64,000 bases of DNA. It comes from Phoronis australis (lineage: Eukaryota > Phoronida > Phoronidae). The position numbers and the translations under genes are program-made. The stretch spans positions 124,001-188,000 of the forward strand of contig NMRA01000217.1 of the NCBI GenBank assembly GCA_002633005.1. Direction: 5' to 3'. The notes under the pieces are model-generated. The model had not been told where the DNA came from. It worked only from the letters and a program-made list of their open reading frames with translations, and did no database searches. This document shows positions 34,641-48,640 of this stretch, one piece after another; positions within the stretch are counted from its first letter, which is position 1, and each line of letters opens with the position of its first letter.

Positions 34641-36599
34641 AAAGCAAGTGAACTTCGTTTTTTCAGCGAGTTAACAAGGCGAAGTGCACCTTAACGGATT
34701 ACGTGATTTTGTTGTACCCTAACACCACGGTTCGTTTCGATGTATGACAGACACAAAATCAAACCAATTTGAACTTTAGCCGCCTTATTACACTCAAACT
34801 CGGGTCCAACATCTATCCTACATATGTTCCCATGGTTACAAACGATTAGCAGAATAATCTAACTAAATTATAGGGGCACGTGGCGCTCATGATGTACAAA
34901 GGGACTTTATATTTTATGATTGTTGGTTTCGTTAAAAGAATATAGTCGCAAAGTGTTATTCAAATGTGATTCAATAAACAAGTATTTTGTAGTGTCTTGA
35001 ACCCCAGGTCCTATACAAAAGGATTATGTAGCAAACAGTGCACTGCGAAAGTGTGATTTCTTCATACGAAATGGTTCCCCTTTAATTAATCGCGCTTACT
35101 CTCATAAAGGGTGACCCGCCATCACGTATAGTTACTCAGTGCGAATCATTACATTTTGCATGTAATGACTACATCGAGTACTTTACTTCTGAATCAAATC
35201 GTTAAAAGCTTGGAGCCCCATATCGATATGGAGTCAGTCACGTTTAGTCCAGGGTGCACGTATTTAATAACGCGTTAATTCGCTTTGTGGATGTGTTCGG
35301 CCTGGCGCTAATGTTAGTAAGCAAAGATGTTCCAGTTCCAAACTTTTAAGTTTTCCTGATTGAGATTCTGGTAAGCAATACATGACGTCATTCGCTGTTA
35401 TTTATATGCTAGGTGTAGCCATAATCGGTCGCTGAATTCAAAATCAAATAACTCGGCCAAATTAACGCACTTACATGTACATGCAAGTTGACAAGCATGT
35501 AACGGCAGCGAATTCTTGGTTAATTTCTAATAGCTGGATTTATACTTCAGGACTGATCAGGTTTTCAAGACTTGTCCGAAAAGGGAAATACCAAACAGGT
35601 TGAAAATTGTAATGGTGTAGTGTTTTATCTCTGAAACTGTCCTCTTTCGTCAGTCCCACTCGCCAAAGGGTTCTCTGGGGTCAGTTTTGATCAATACATC
35701 ATTTCTAAATCCCTATACACGCCCATGATTCCGTTGCAGTTTTGGTATCCACAATTTGAATCATTCACGCATAATGATCAAGTGGACCCATACTGGTGGA
35801 CTTTTTGTTACGAATGTGCACAACATTAAATCATAAATCCGTTCTCGGATGCGCTTTCGCCTAACGCGCTAGCGAGAAAATAAACCGAACTAGCTTGAAA
35901 CAAATGACAACCTGGGAACTTCATACATCAGACCTCCGTCTATGCAGTTCACTCTTCCAAATTATAAACGTGATAAAATGCATGCTCGCGTCTGGCCACT
36001 CTGATAAACAGTAGACAATCACTGCGAATTGCGTGGCATCCGCGGGATATGCGTACAATGCCCACGTGGAAAGTGCGCAACTTCTTACAACTAACTCACT
36101 GCTTCACACATCACAGACAGATGACAACGGTAGTGAAAAGTTCGGATAAAGACAAGTTCAAACACCTGTTTGGATATTTAACATGTCAACTACAGTGTAC
36201 AGAACGTAACATAAACAAGTGGAAAATATTCGTGGTTTGCAGACGTTAACACAGCTTCCAACTGGATAAAACATAAGACAACAACTAACGTGTAACACAT
36301 GGAGACAGACCAATATGTATATCAACAATCCTCGCCGAATGTTATTAAAATATCCGGTGAATTTACGTCAGTCGAACAACTTTCGTCATAAAAAGAGACC
36401 ACGTTTCATGATCGAATGATGGGAGACCATTTGTATCAAATTCAAACCTTTCTCGAAATCAGCAGTCTGTTTTTTCCGGATTGGCATTGTAGGTTATTGG
36501 CCAATTCCGGTCACTGCGTGGAATTATTGCTATCATATGTTCACTGCACCGGCACCCCGTTATCAAAGTCTCGCCAAAAGCACCTTTTCTAATACACAA

Positions 36600-36602
<3 letters not shown>

Positions 36603-36637
<35 letters not shown>
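36603..36637. repeat. (AT)n microsatellite
   Basis: An uninterrupted AT run of about 17 units; open frames across it read Ile-Tyr repeats and are artefacts. Confidence 0.95.
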
Positions 36638-36640
<3 letters not shown>

Positions 36641-37199
36641 GTATGCTTGTATTTGTTTCTTTAAATTTGTACTCTGAATGACCAATGTTGGTTGAAGGCA
36701 CGTTTTGTTAGACAGCTTAATACACTCGCTCGTAGTCTCTATACGTCGTGCAGTTATGACGCAAAACACCAAGAGACATAGCGTGCAAAGTTGTAATCTT
36801 TCGAAACGGCATGTCTTATCATCAGGCAATAGGTGAAATGAACGTGGAGAAAGAAAACTAAACATTGAAATAAACGGCAACAGCAGGTAGAGGGGCATAC
36901 AAACAGAGGGTTTGAATGTATCACACGGCAGGGAGCCAGCAAGCCTAAGGGAACACAGCCAGCGTGCGCTACACACCTATGAGCTGCTCATTCAGCACAG
37001 GTTTTTTGTGACTGGTCAATAGAGACCCCAAAATATTTAAAGAAATGTGTCATTTTCTACCTAGCGAATGGTGGCATTGTCTACTGTTTCATTTGGTGCG
37101 GGACTCGCTCTGCAAGTGCACGGACAACCGTCGGGAGAGGGCTTGTACTGTGTGTCCAGTGCAACGCTGTTCATGAGTATGGGTACGAATGATCAATAA

Positions 37200-39060
37200 A
37201 AATGAAATTTAATGCAAGGAATAAAACTTTATAAATGTCAATCAAAAAGAATTTTAGACAGTGAAATCTCACTGGCAGAACTGGAAAATGTTTTAAAATT
37301 TATGAAAAATGATAAAAGTCCTGGCATTGACAGTTTCATTGTGGAATTTTACAGATTGGGCCTCTTCTTTGTTCATTTAAGCTCAGAAGTATTTCACACT
37401 TGCAGTTACAGAGTGTTCTAAAATGCTTCCTAAGTGCAACAAACCCGGAGTTCCTAAAAAATGGCGTCCAGTATCACTGTTAAATGTAAGTTGATTCATT
37501 CTGTCTGTTTAGCTTCTAGAATGAAAAAGGTTTTGGGAGGCATGGAAATGCTGACCAAAGTGGACTAGTTACAGGACAGAATAGTAGAACACTATATGAC
37601 ATTCTGGCATATTCGGAAGAAAAACATTTTAGGTTTAATTACATTAATAGATTGCGAAAAAGCGTTTGATTTTTTATCATGGGATTGTATTTTTAAAATG
37701 CTACGCTTTTTGGGTTTGGTGACATTTTCTGAAAATGGATTAATATTCTTAACAACGTATAAAGCCTGTGCGTCATGCAAAATAGAATAGCTTCACGTTT
37801 TTTTAAGATACATAAAAGCTGCAAGCAGTGGGGCTCTATTTCTCCTTAACTTTTTATTTTGTGCGCCGAAATTCTGATCTTAATCCCCCTTCCCTTAAAA
37901 AAGAAACTGTACAAAAAATCGAACGTACGTAACGCAAATTACTTGGGGATATAAAAATGAAAAAATTGCGTGAAATCTCCTGTATCAAAATTCCTCCAGA
38001 GGTGAAGCAAACATGGTGCACATTGACTGTTTCATTAAGTCATTAAAACTGCGTGGATAAGGAAAGCTTTACACAATTCTGGCTCTGCTTGAAAACTATT
38101 TCTTCTTGAACACTTTTTGGATAACAAAGCACACTTCAGTCAGATGGGAGATGCATGTTTCAAGTATTTAGCAGGTAGATGTAAAAACTTTCTTGGACAG
38201 ATGTGGGGTAATTCAGTACCTGGTTTTGGGAATTTGTCAACCTTTATGGTTTACTTCTAATATATATATTCGATCCTGGCCGCGTAAGATTTGTTTGTGA
38301 TTTATATAATGAGAATGGACAACTCTTATGTTACATTCAATTCTCCATAAAATTCAATAACAAGCTTCCTATGTTAGCCTTTTACAGCTTACGGGGAAGT
38401 GAAAGACAATTACATGAACTAAGATGCCAATAGATGAACGTTTTTCAAACGTGCTTCATAAGATGACACGTGATAAGAAGAGAACTCGGGTTTTTTCGAG
38501 GCTTTTTCGGAAACTTTATATAATATAAAGGGCCAACATTTTTATCAAAATGGGAAGCTGATTTTGTAATCGAAAACTCCAAATCTGAGTGGCAAGATAT
38601 TTTACTAGAAACGCTTTTGACTTTAGCCCAGACAATGACATAATTATAGGTTTAAAGTGGCTACAGATGACAACTGTCCATATAATAATAGGAACTTCGT
38701 AGAATACACGACTAAATTTGTTGTTTAAAAGCTTGATACAGTGTCGCTCGTCGTGTCTTCAACGAAGTAGTTGTGTTAACGAAGGGCTGCTACCGAACTA
38801 AGAACAAACAGAATTATTCCGATTGGTGTCGCTTCTTTCACGCGAAGTCAGAGGAAATTGTTCATTTGTTCATTGATTGCTCTCTCTTGAAAACTTTCTG
38901 GCAAAAAATATCGAAATTTCCGCCATTCGTAGAGAACTCTTTAAGCCAAAAATTAGATGGTTTCACTGTTATACTTGGATTTAGCGGGAAGAGGAGCAAG
39001 TCACTTAATGTTATTTTAAGTCTAACAAGAAGACATGATCTTCAGTCGCTGATTGCGTAG
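37200..39060 (+). mobile_element. Degenerate L1-like non-LTR retrotransposon (reverse transcriptase and C-terminal remains)
   Basis: Frames interrupted by stops and shifts still spell reverse transcriptase landmarks in order: KNDKSPGIDSFIVEFY near 37320, RMKKVLGG and an SGLVTGQNSRTLYDIL region near 37520-37600, LIDCEKAFDFLSWD near 37645, and ISP.LFILCAEILI near 37840. Near 38850, E.(V/I)HLF.DC......FW fits the Cys/His region after the RT in L1/Tx1-type elements. The 5' part (endonuclease) is missing, and I see no poly(A) tail or target duplication. No functional protein could be made. Confidence 0.85.
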
Positions 39061-39293
39061 CCAGGTATCTTCCATCGCAGTCTTCAAAATTGAATTGAAA
39101 AAGCTTAAGTATGATAATACGATGAATGTTTTCAATCAGCTTAAGTATGTTTTCACAAAACTGGATGCTTAGAACAATATGAAAATGAATGGCAAATCTT
39201 TACAAACATATTCTAGCGTTATATTTAGTTATACAATATGGGTGCGTGTGTATGTGTGTGTGTGAAACGAATGGATGTGTCCCAGTCAGCTCT

Positions 39294-39446
39294 CAATGGC
39301 GGATTTAAGGGGGGCCAAGGAGGCCATGGCCCACCTAAAATTCTCTCAGATTCTCAGTTGGCAGTACGGGGGTGCGAATGCCTGACGGTCAAATTCCTGG
39401 CTAATACTCTACCCTGGCCTAATTCAAAATCCTGGATCCGACCCTG
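39294..39446. mobile_element. MITE copy A2, GCTCT target duplication
   Basis: It starts CAATGGCGGATTTA and ends TGGATCCGACCCTG. GCTCT is duplicated exactly at 39289-39293 and 39447-39451. The 153-bp interior aligns throughout with copies A1 and A3. Confidence 0.88.
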
Positions 39447-39852
39447 GCTCTAGATGTACTAGTTACAACTCGTGATTGCAAGAAATTCTATTTTGTAATC
39501 ACTTATTTGGATATTTGATAAACTATTAAATCAGAAACATGTGAATAGATAAGCGGTTGCCTTCATCAAATTAGATGACCTTTTTGCAGACTGTTGTGGC
39601 ATGCCGCTAGTACAAAGCAGGTTGAAATCAACCATTGAGAACATATCACGTACACCTATGTTTTTGCCAACAACTGACCTGACCTGCGTTCTGTAGACCC
39701 CCAAAAAATACCAAAAGCGAAATATCACGCAAGACGTTTCGAGATATCGCAATACGTCATTACTAACGAAGTGCGTGTTCATTGCTAGTCTCGCGAATTT
39801 TTAGGTCTACGCTGAACGCACTCCTAGATAGCGATTGCACAAATCGCAAATT

Positions 39853-40001
39853 CAGTGGCGGATTTAGAGGGTCCAAGGTGGCCAAGACCCCCCCCCAAAA
39901 CTCTCCCATTTGGCAGTTCGGTGTGAGAATGTCTGACGGGCAAAATCCTGGCCAATACTCTGCTCTTGCCCTCCTAACTAAAAATTCTGGATCCGCCCCT
40001 G
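39853..40001. mobile_element. MITE copy A3
   Basis: It starts CAGTGGCGGATTTA and ends TGGATCCGCCCCTG, the cleanest terminal inverted repeats of the family. Flanks AAATT and AAACT match at 4 of 5 positions. Length is 149 bp. It lies only 406 bp from copy A2, in the same orientation. Confidence 0.86.
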
Positions 40002-43000
40002 AAACTGTAGACGCCTTTTATCTCCTTGGCAAGTATCTGCACACACATAACAACGTTTGAAAACAATGAACGTCTCCTTCATCTGATTGCTTTTTATTTT
40101 GAAGTTTGAGGGTATGCGCCGTCACTATTACCTAAGGATACCCTGGTCACACTAAGTCGAGCATCGAATCTTTCTTGTATTTTGCGATCCTGACAAAATC
40201 AAGTCGTAAAATAAGGCAAATTAACATTTTTCCACGGTTATACTCTGGTCTCAATGAACTAAGCTTCACTCTTGTGTTGTCTTACTTTGAAGTAGATCGT
40301 TTTGACCGCCGATGTGGTGCTCAATATAATTTCAGTTGTTTTATAATGTGGATGCACGAAAACAACTCAGGGTTGACTGTATTGCTCTGCTCAACAAACA
40401 TGTGCCACTGTAAATAAGTGATTTTGAAATTTGATGGGGTGTCAAAATTCTGGTAAACCTAGTGTAAACAATTCATGTTCTCTTTTGCTGTTGCAATAAA
40501 AGATGAGTTTTGCGAGTGCTCACAGCGCATGCGTGTGCTTTTGCATTTTGAGTGCTTAGCAAATTTCTAAATTCGTCTCGTGTTGTTCAGTTTTGTTTTG
40601 TTTTGCTCGGTATTTGTGGTGATTTTGGACATTGGTGACTTTGCCACGCTGAACTGCACCATCGCCCTTTGCGTAATAAATATCCCTGCACCAAGCTCCC
40701 ATCAAATCTTACTTAGTGCGGCTCTCCTCGTTTAGTTCATGTCGTTGCCATGATGTTGTCATGTTGTTGTCATGACAACGGTTGCTGACAGAAGCAAAGT
40801 AAACCGAGATTCCAAAGGCAGAGATTGCCTGCTGGACGACTTGACATGCAGCGTGTCAGATGGCACGCACACGAAATTTGCAGATTTGCCTGTTTGTATT
40901 TTCTGTGTCAAAAGTCATTTGGCGTTTGTTTGTTATAGTAATAGTAGAGGGATGAATGACTGTTCCGGAGTCTGACCTTTCAGGTGACCTCCACTCCCAC
41001 GCCCTGACAGTTATCAATTAGGTTGCAGACGGTGTTACCGGTCCTCTGCACTGCAGTCTTCAGTTGCTTCGAGCGATTCTTTCTATGTTGGCCAGCATCG
41101 AAATGATTGATTCGACAAGGTTGATTGTACCGCCTGCTTTGTCGATTTTGTGAGTCATCGCTGTCCACATGGCAGTAATTTGGACTGTTTCAAACAAGCC
41201 AACTGTAACACCTGTGAGACTGACCAGATAATATCTACATGTAGATCAAGGATAATGCAGGTTACGGTTTGGCAGTCAGTTAGCAGTCGATCGTTCGAAT
41301 TCAATATAATTATTTATTGAAATAATGATTTGAACACAACTAAAGCAAAAATGTTAACGGTATAGTTACATTTTTCGGGAAATATACAGCAGTTTTTATA
41401 CAATTATAATTTTGCTTTCTGCGTATTATCATTGGGCTCAATCTGAAAATATATTTCGACATTTGTTTGCTCACATGCAATCGGCATCAACGTTTCATGT
41501 CATGTCACAAATTTCGTTGATATCATACCGGATTTTTCTCAATACACTCAAGCGTATTTTCGAATACAGATGATGCGTGCTGTCGGGTACCAATAGCAGG
41601 CTTGTTCTGATATTTGAGTGATCAGATAGAGGGTATAAATATCTATTCCATAGAGGTTTCAGCGGCCCAGGCAGGTGGGAAGGTGATGGCTAAGAATACA
41701 CATCCTGAAATGTCAAAAAACGGACAGGAACGACAATTACTACTGCCCGTAATAGAGTGGACGCCGGTTAGTGAAAGCTACAGGGGTACATTTTTATGAA
41801 ATATAACAATGCATCGAGCCCACACAGCGTTTGTATCAGTATGACGGATAATCTAGCGTAAGTCTGTACAGAACTTATCGAAGGATGTTTACATTGAATT
41901 GATATGTGACAGCCACTTTTAACCACGTGTTAACCTCTCGTTTGTAACCTCACGCCAAATAAGGCCGCGACGCTTCCGGTGGCAGGGACATGTTCGCAAA
42001 ACAAACACAACAGCTGTAGCCTCGTTTTCGTCTGCCATCATCCCGTCAACCGTTTTAATCACAACTAAATAAAAAGTCTCGAGTTAAAAGTGTATGTCTG
42101 CCAGAACTGGGCGCATTCGGTTGAAATTACACACAAGGCACAGCATCGCTGGTAATGAGACTAACTTTCATGGCGGATAAAACCATTGATGACTCATTTT
42201 CACATCTGGGCTCTACTACTTGTTTCTGAGCAACGGATTTATTCAGAGGTAAGTTCATCACTTACGGGTTCTTGTTGCCGTCAGACTTAATAGTCTCTCG
42301 ATAGGCCTACTGGTTTATTAATTTTTGCACAAAACAACAATGGCGCTCGTTGTGAGGCACTAATTGAGAATTTTTGAGTTTTCAAACATTCACGTAAAGC
42401 ACAGCTTTTATAAAGGAGAGGGACCATAGACCTCTGAAAATAAATAGCACGCGAATACTTCATTTGTCCCATACTTTGAAAGAAAACTCGACGGTGTTTT
42501 TCGTAATAATTATTTGAGTCCATTGGCGAGATGTCTGTTTTGTCTTCTGCAGCCAAAATATCTGAACTGTAGGAACTAGACTGGAGCAATTTTGAGATCA
42601 TGACCCTAACGCCTTGATTAGTTTTGTGAGTCTGTGCTTTAATATAGACCCGATGAATGTTTTAACCTAACCAATAATAACTTTGGTATTTTTGTTAATC
42701 TCCATATAGTTAAAGCTAATACAAAATATGTCAGATCGAATAAAGTTTATATTCCTAAAAGGTGTTTTATCTGTAACAACACTCATTTTATGTATAGGTC
42801 ATACCGCTTAGCCTTATACATACATGTATATTGTTTTCGAAAATGAAAAGTTTGGTTTGGCTTTAGTACACATAGTCGCAAACATTGTGAGAAGGCCAAT
42901 GTTCGCATATCACTCCTCAGAGGCGGGTGCGTGCTGTGCGCTTTATGGCCTCTAAATTGCTTTACGAACAATTGGGAGGTTGTTTCGAGTTCAGTGCAAG

Positions 43001-46000
43001 TTGCCAACCGTTGCTAATGGTGAACACCCGTGTCCCAACAAGTGGTCGGCACCTGTTTGACACCTGGCTTCATCAATGACTGCTTTTATCGCTGTACCAA
43101 CGCCGAGTACGAGTAGAACATGAAATTGTTTTAATTTAGCGAAAGATGATTCTTCTCCGAGAGCGAGAACGTAAATTGGTTGATGAGCAGTTCGTCTATG
43201 ACTCATCCGACACAGTTTATGTCTGACTCCGATGTGTAGGGAGGTGATCAGTAGAACGCAGTCGTAAAAAGGTCGATCCTTTCTAAGAGATCTTAAACAC
43301 GTTTTCTAGACTAAACGAATAAGTGTTGAATATTTTCACAAAATACCTGGCATGCAAATGTGTTCGGTGAGAGATCGTCAGAAAGGGACCGAGTGGCTAT
43401 GTACTTTAGGTTGAGACGGAAGCATCCGAGTGACGTTGATTCATTTGTGTTTTCTATGTCTAACCATTTAGTTTTCGAAACCTCCGGCGCTGTTACCCAT
43501 TTGTAGTAATTCTTACCGAGAAGGACGTCATCAAACCTTTCACTGAAGGTTCGAGGAGATGAATGAGATATGTTGATAAATGAATGGGTCTGCCGTTGTT
43601 GGTTTATAAACCGTCACAACACGCACCGATACTTAGGTGAACCAAAAATCACAAACTTCGACCTGGAATAACTCAAATTAGTGTTTGTGAACTTTGTCCG
43701 TGGTTTTATAATGTGCAATTAGGGACGCTAACTCGCCGTATTAAAAAAGGTTCTAGTCTCAAACATGAACCAAATTATTTGTTTCCAAAGATCATGTCTC
43801 TGCCAGGCTCAATCGCCTGCGTAGTTAGCCACTGTGTCTGGTTTATAAAGACACCATAAAAAAATCCGTCAGCGTTATAATAGGGAAAGATTTTTTACCC
43901 CGCCGTCTGTTTTTTGCTGGCTGGCACAGCGTTCCTGATTTCCGTCACACTTGATGTCAACTTCCCAGCATGTGTAAGCCGGAAGTGTTGAGGACAGACC
44001 AAAAGGTTGTAGGCATGTCAACCTGTCTCTTGACAACATTGCAAACTGGCAAGGGTTTCGCGGTAGACGCTAAGGAAGATCACGGGCTTCGCTTGCAATA
44101 TATAGCGATATCTCGAAAAGTTTTGCGAGTTCTTGCTTTTCTCGTAAGAAACTGAGTTCACGGCACGCACGCCTGAACACACCGGCAGCCTGATGATCAC
44201 ATTCGGTAAACAACACCAGGGTACGTTTCGTGCACCCAATGCATTACCCGTTGCACTTACGGTTAGAAATCTTCACATACGGAACGGAATTCTGTAATCG
44301 TGCATTCTACCCCATAACTCAACATCAAACCTCACCGGCGAATCTCTTCAGCGTTCGCCATTTTGCTAGGTTACGCTCTAAAGATCTTGAGTATAGTTAT
44401 GTAACCAGACTGAGCTTCAGNCAGCAACGTCCACAATTACAATTTCGTGGTAAAAAAAAATTAGACATAACAATTGCTGCTTCGGGTAAACTTTATCAAA
44501 TTAATTTTAACGGCCACCAGTTTATTCAAAACTTATTACCAGTGGCAGACGATGTTCTTTCAACTTCCCATCATGCTTTGTTTTCAAAATAAACATAATG
44601 TAACTTTTTAGTGGTTATAAACTGATGGAAACTTATTGTGAACATCTTTATTTTTCAAACTATAACACAAAATGGCTGAGAAGAGTGACGCCGAACGTTA
44701 CTTTTCATAAAGTTTTCGTGAACACACTGAGGGTTGTAATTTTTCGAAAAGTTCCGCGATATCTTTTGGCTGAGGAATCGAGTCCTGTGTTCTAAATAAT
44801 AAGTAACAAATAATTACTACTGACACCCTGCTCAGTGACCACGTTAATAACCATAGCAACATAAGCTTGAATAAAAGGCGACATTTATGCAAAACATACC
44901 TGCGCATACTTCAGTCAGTCATATGGTTTGCTGTTATGACTTAAGATCGCACATTCACAGGCGGATATGAAGCACCTCTAAAGAATAATTTGAGGGTATT
45001 TTCGTTTACCGAAACTTCGCCTCGGAGGTCGAGCGTTACCTGTGCATGTGTGGACGTCAAACATGGGGATAGTCATGTCACTTTTAATTCAAACAGAAGA
45101 TTGATTGGCAGCATGACTGCTATTCGCACACGCGCAAATTACGTTCACCTCCGATGGCAAATTTTAGGCTATAAAATATCCGAGGTATTCCAATGAATTT
45201 GAGGTTACGAAAATACTCAAGATATACCGAAAGGCCAGTTGGGATATACTAAATAATACCAGTTGGTGACTTGGTACTTGAATTATGCGTGCGGGTCCGG
45301 GATACTCGACTACGGGTGATCAGCTGGCAAATTGGGACACCCATCAGTTTGGAGCGTGAAAAAAGAAACTCATTTGTAGCGAGCTTCCATGAGAAAGTCA
45401 TTCTTTCGTAGTGCTAAACCTAAACGTTTCGTGCAGGTCCGTGACCGATGAGTTTGCATGGAGCCTGAAGCAGTACAATAGCTGCCATGTTGAAAAAATT
45501 AGAACATCTTTTGCAACCAAAGTTTTTACTCGACGCATCCTTGTGTAGGAAACAGACTGTGTCAGAAAACGTACCCTGTCTTAGAGAAACTGGTCGTGAA
45601 AATATCGCTGTGCTGAGCAGCACGCCTCGTACACCTCATCTGTGCAGTCCCCCCCCCCCCTGGTGATAGGCGATGTCGTGTGTTGACAGCCTAAGGTCAC
45701 ATGGGTGTTACTTGCGACGTGTAACCCATAACCCAGGACTTGTAGTACTTGGGGGGGGGGTGGTTGTCCCAACTAACTGGCTCCATTCTGTTTGTATTAT
45801 ACGTGATTCACTGTAACTAAACACTGTCGTCTTTTATAATCCATGTATTTACAAAACCTAGATCCAGACCAGTAATAACCAATGGATGAAACCGCGATTG
45901 AATGCTTAGTTGGTTTGGTTTAATAGAAATCACAATAAATGAAGACAGGCGCTGCGGTTTTGCTCGCAGACACATTGTACTGGAATTAGGTAAACGTCCA

Positions 46001-46919
46001 AATTACCATTTCTATTTACTGGCAACTCGGTGCAACTACCGCTCTTCGTGAGACTGAGTACGTGAAATCAAAAAGGGAAAGATTTTATCATTGTTGAACA
46101 TTTCCAAATTCTTTGTTTGCGAACATTCGTAATCGAGATGTTTATGCTTCTGTAATAGTTGGTTTAATGGGATACGTTTTACGATTCAATTCAACTAAAC
46201 AGTAAGTATTTGTTTCACGTATTTTGGGCGTGTTCAGCACAGCTTGACGGTTGACAATAGCGCGCGCCCTCATACGACCGTTTCTTACTTGCGGGGCAAG
46301 CGAGTCTCGAAAGAAGGGAAGCTTGATTTCTGAACGTCGATCTCAAATTTTAAACCTGCATTTAACGCCACATCATGACTAGGGCCAAACGTTTGGAAAC
46401 ACATCCTGCAAGTGTAACCGTATTATTGGGTGATGCAGACTTTGCCACGTCTGCAGAGTTTCAAGCGTCTCTTTTCAACATCAGATGTCGCCGACTGTAA
46501 CTCCGCACAACGAATAACAACTGTTTCTGACCGCTGTATCTGTGTCGTGTTTTAAGACAATTGGTCGATTATAGCCGTGTCATCGCGCTAATGAGTCTTG
46601 TTGTTGCTGCTAATCAGCCCAACATTTCACATTAGATGGAGACCGCGATATGCATGTCAATACTGCGGTTAGTCATCAACCGCCAAAATGTCTAAATAAA
46701 ATCAGGTTTAATAAGTGCTGACAATGTTAGCAATAGAGATATCACGAACCTTTATAAAGATATCTTATACGAGATTTGGCCGATGTTTTGTAGCGATGGC
46801 CTAAACACGAATGTACATTGCAATATTTGAAGGTAAGCTGTGTCTGATCACTCCGAGTTATAAACTTAAATCTTAAAACTAATCTTAACTGAAATAATCG
46901 AAACATCTCTCTGCATGAC
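40002..46919. other. Non-coding, nothing recognised
   Basis: No convincing exon. Facing poly-C (45650-45661) and poly-G (45751-45760) runs flank about 90 bp. A single N lies at 44421 without a matching duplication. A 14-bp palindrome (ATCTACATGTAGAT) occurs near 41235. Confidence 0.4.
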
Positions 46920-48640
46920 GTTCTTATTTTATTGTGACAACGATTTTTCTCAAAGCAAACAGAATTGTAAAATTCGTCTTTTCAAAGTTTATTACTTACT
47001 TTCGTGCGAGAACGGATATAAGACTGTGCAGGCGCGTGCCAAATCAAACTTTTGAAAATCGGTCGACAATGCATCAGAAGGCTGGAAATTACGATGTCTT
47101 TTCCGTAACTCGTTCGGTGTACTCGTAGTTAAAAATAAACCTATCTCCTGTGTAATTGATCAAATTAATCCCAATCGTAGTTGCCCGAGCGTATCTCAGC
47201 ATAAGTACACCAGAGAGCGGAGACATTTTTGAGAAACGAGAGAGATTCCAAGAACACTTGTATGATGACAAGCTTGGTATTATGCAATTAATTATACAGC
47301 TAAAGCCATTGACCACGGGCGCCAGAAGTAGGCCTAGTCTCGACAGTACACGCTATGTATTTTTCATAATAGAATACATGTACACGTACGGTACTTGACT
47401 TAAGAGGGTGTAAATTTAACTAAAGATAGAAATCCAGCCACATTATGTTTAAACTAACAACTTGAATACACTCAAATGATTGAACAGAATATCTTATAGT
47501 ACTCGTGTAATAGTCTACAGTGAGACAAGGAGGGGTTTGCTTGTTTACTGGTTAATGTCGGCTATTTAGTTTCAAAAGAACAATTACTTGTTAATTCAGA
47601 TAGATGTAATGTCAGCCATTGTGGTTTCTCGATTTCTTTGCAACATGCGTGTTAATCACAACCCAGCTGAGAAAAGACAATAGCATTAGTTGAAGCCAGT
47701 TCATGAGGGGTTAAGTGTTAATAGGTTGTAATTGTCGACTATTTAACAATGGCTTGTATTCGGCTACAAATCTAATAAANGTTCTTATTTTATTGTGACA
47801 ACGATTTTTCTCAAAGCAAACACAATTGTAAAATTCGACTTTTCAAAGTTTATTACTTACTTTCGTGTGGGAACGGATATAAGACTGTGCAGGCGCGTGC
47901 CAAATCAAACTTTTGAAAATCGGTCGACAATGCATCAGAAGGCTGGAAATTACGATGTCTTTTCCGTAACTCGTTCGGTGTACACGTAGTTAAAAATAAA
48001 CCTATCTCCTGTGTAATTGATCAAATTAATCCCAATCGTAGTTGCCCGAGCGTATCTCAGCATAAGCACACCAGAGAGCGGAGACATTTTTGAGAAACGA
48101 GAGAGATTCCAAGAACACTTGTATGATGACAAGCTTGGTATTATGCAATTAATTATACAGCTAAAGCCATTGACCACGGGCGCCAGAAGTAGGCCTAGTC
48201 TCGACAGTACACGCTATGTATTTTTCATAATAGAATACATGTACACGTACGGTACTTGACTTAAGAGGGTGTAAATTTAACTAAAGATAGAAATCCAGCC
48301 ACATTATGTTTAAACTAACAACTTGAATACACTCAAATGATTGAACAGAATATCTTATAGTACTCGTGTAATAGTCTACAGTGGCACAAGGAGGGGTTTG
48401 CTTGTTTACTGGTTAATGTCGGCTATTTAGTTTCAAAAGAACAATTACTTGTTAATTCAGATAGATGTAATGTCAGCCATTGTGGTTTCTCGATTTCTTT
48501 GCAACATGCGTGTTAATCACAACCCAGCTGAGAAAAGACAATAGCATTAGTTGAAGCCAGTTCATGAGGGGTTAAGTGTTAATAGGTTGTAATTGTCGAC
48601 TATTTAACAATGGCTTGTATTCGGCTACAAATCTAATAAA
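46920..48640. repeat. 860-bp direct duplication joined by a single N (probable haplotype duplication)
   Basis: 46920-47779 and 47781-48640 are 860 bp each and align end to end with about eight substitutions (0.9%) and no indel. The single N at 47780 separates them exactly. The same chance frames appear in both copies. The exact abutment at an N points to two alleles placed side by side in the assembly rather than a real tandem duplication. Confidence 0.93.

Noticed and set aside
36459-36976. Minus frames of 80 and 137 codons
   Set aside because: Both run through the (AT)n tract and show no domain.
44230-44592. 120-codon frame containing an N
   Set aside because: No recognised motif, and the N makes the frame unreliable.
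45648-45772. Facing poly-C and poly-G runs as a possible MITE or G-quadruplex pair
   Set aside because: Flanking sequence of the runs does not form inverted ends, and no target duplication is seen.
46934-48259. Identical small frames appearing twice, like a tandem gene pair
   Set aside because: They are chance frames copied by the 860-bp assembly-type duplication.
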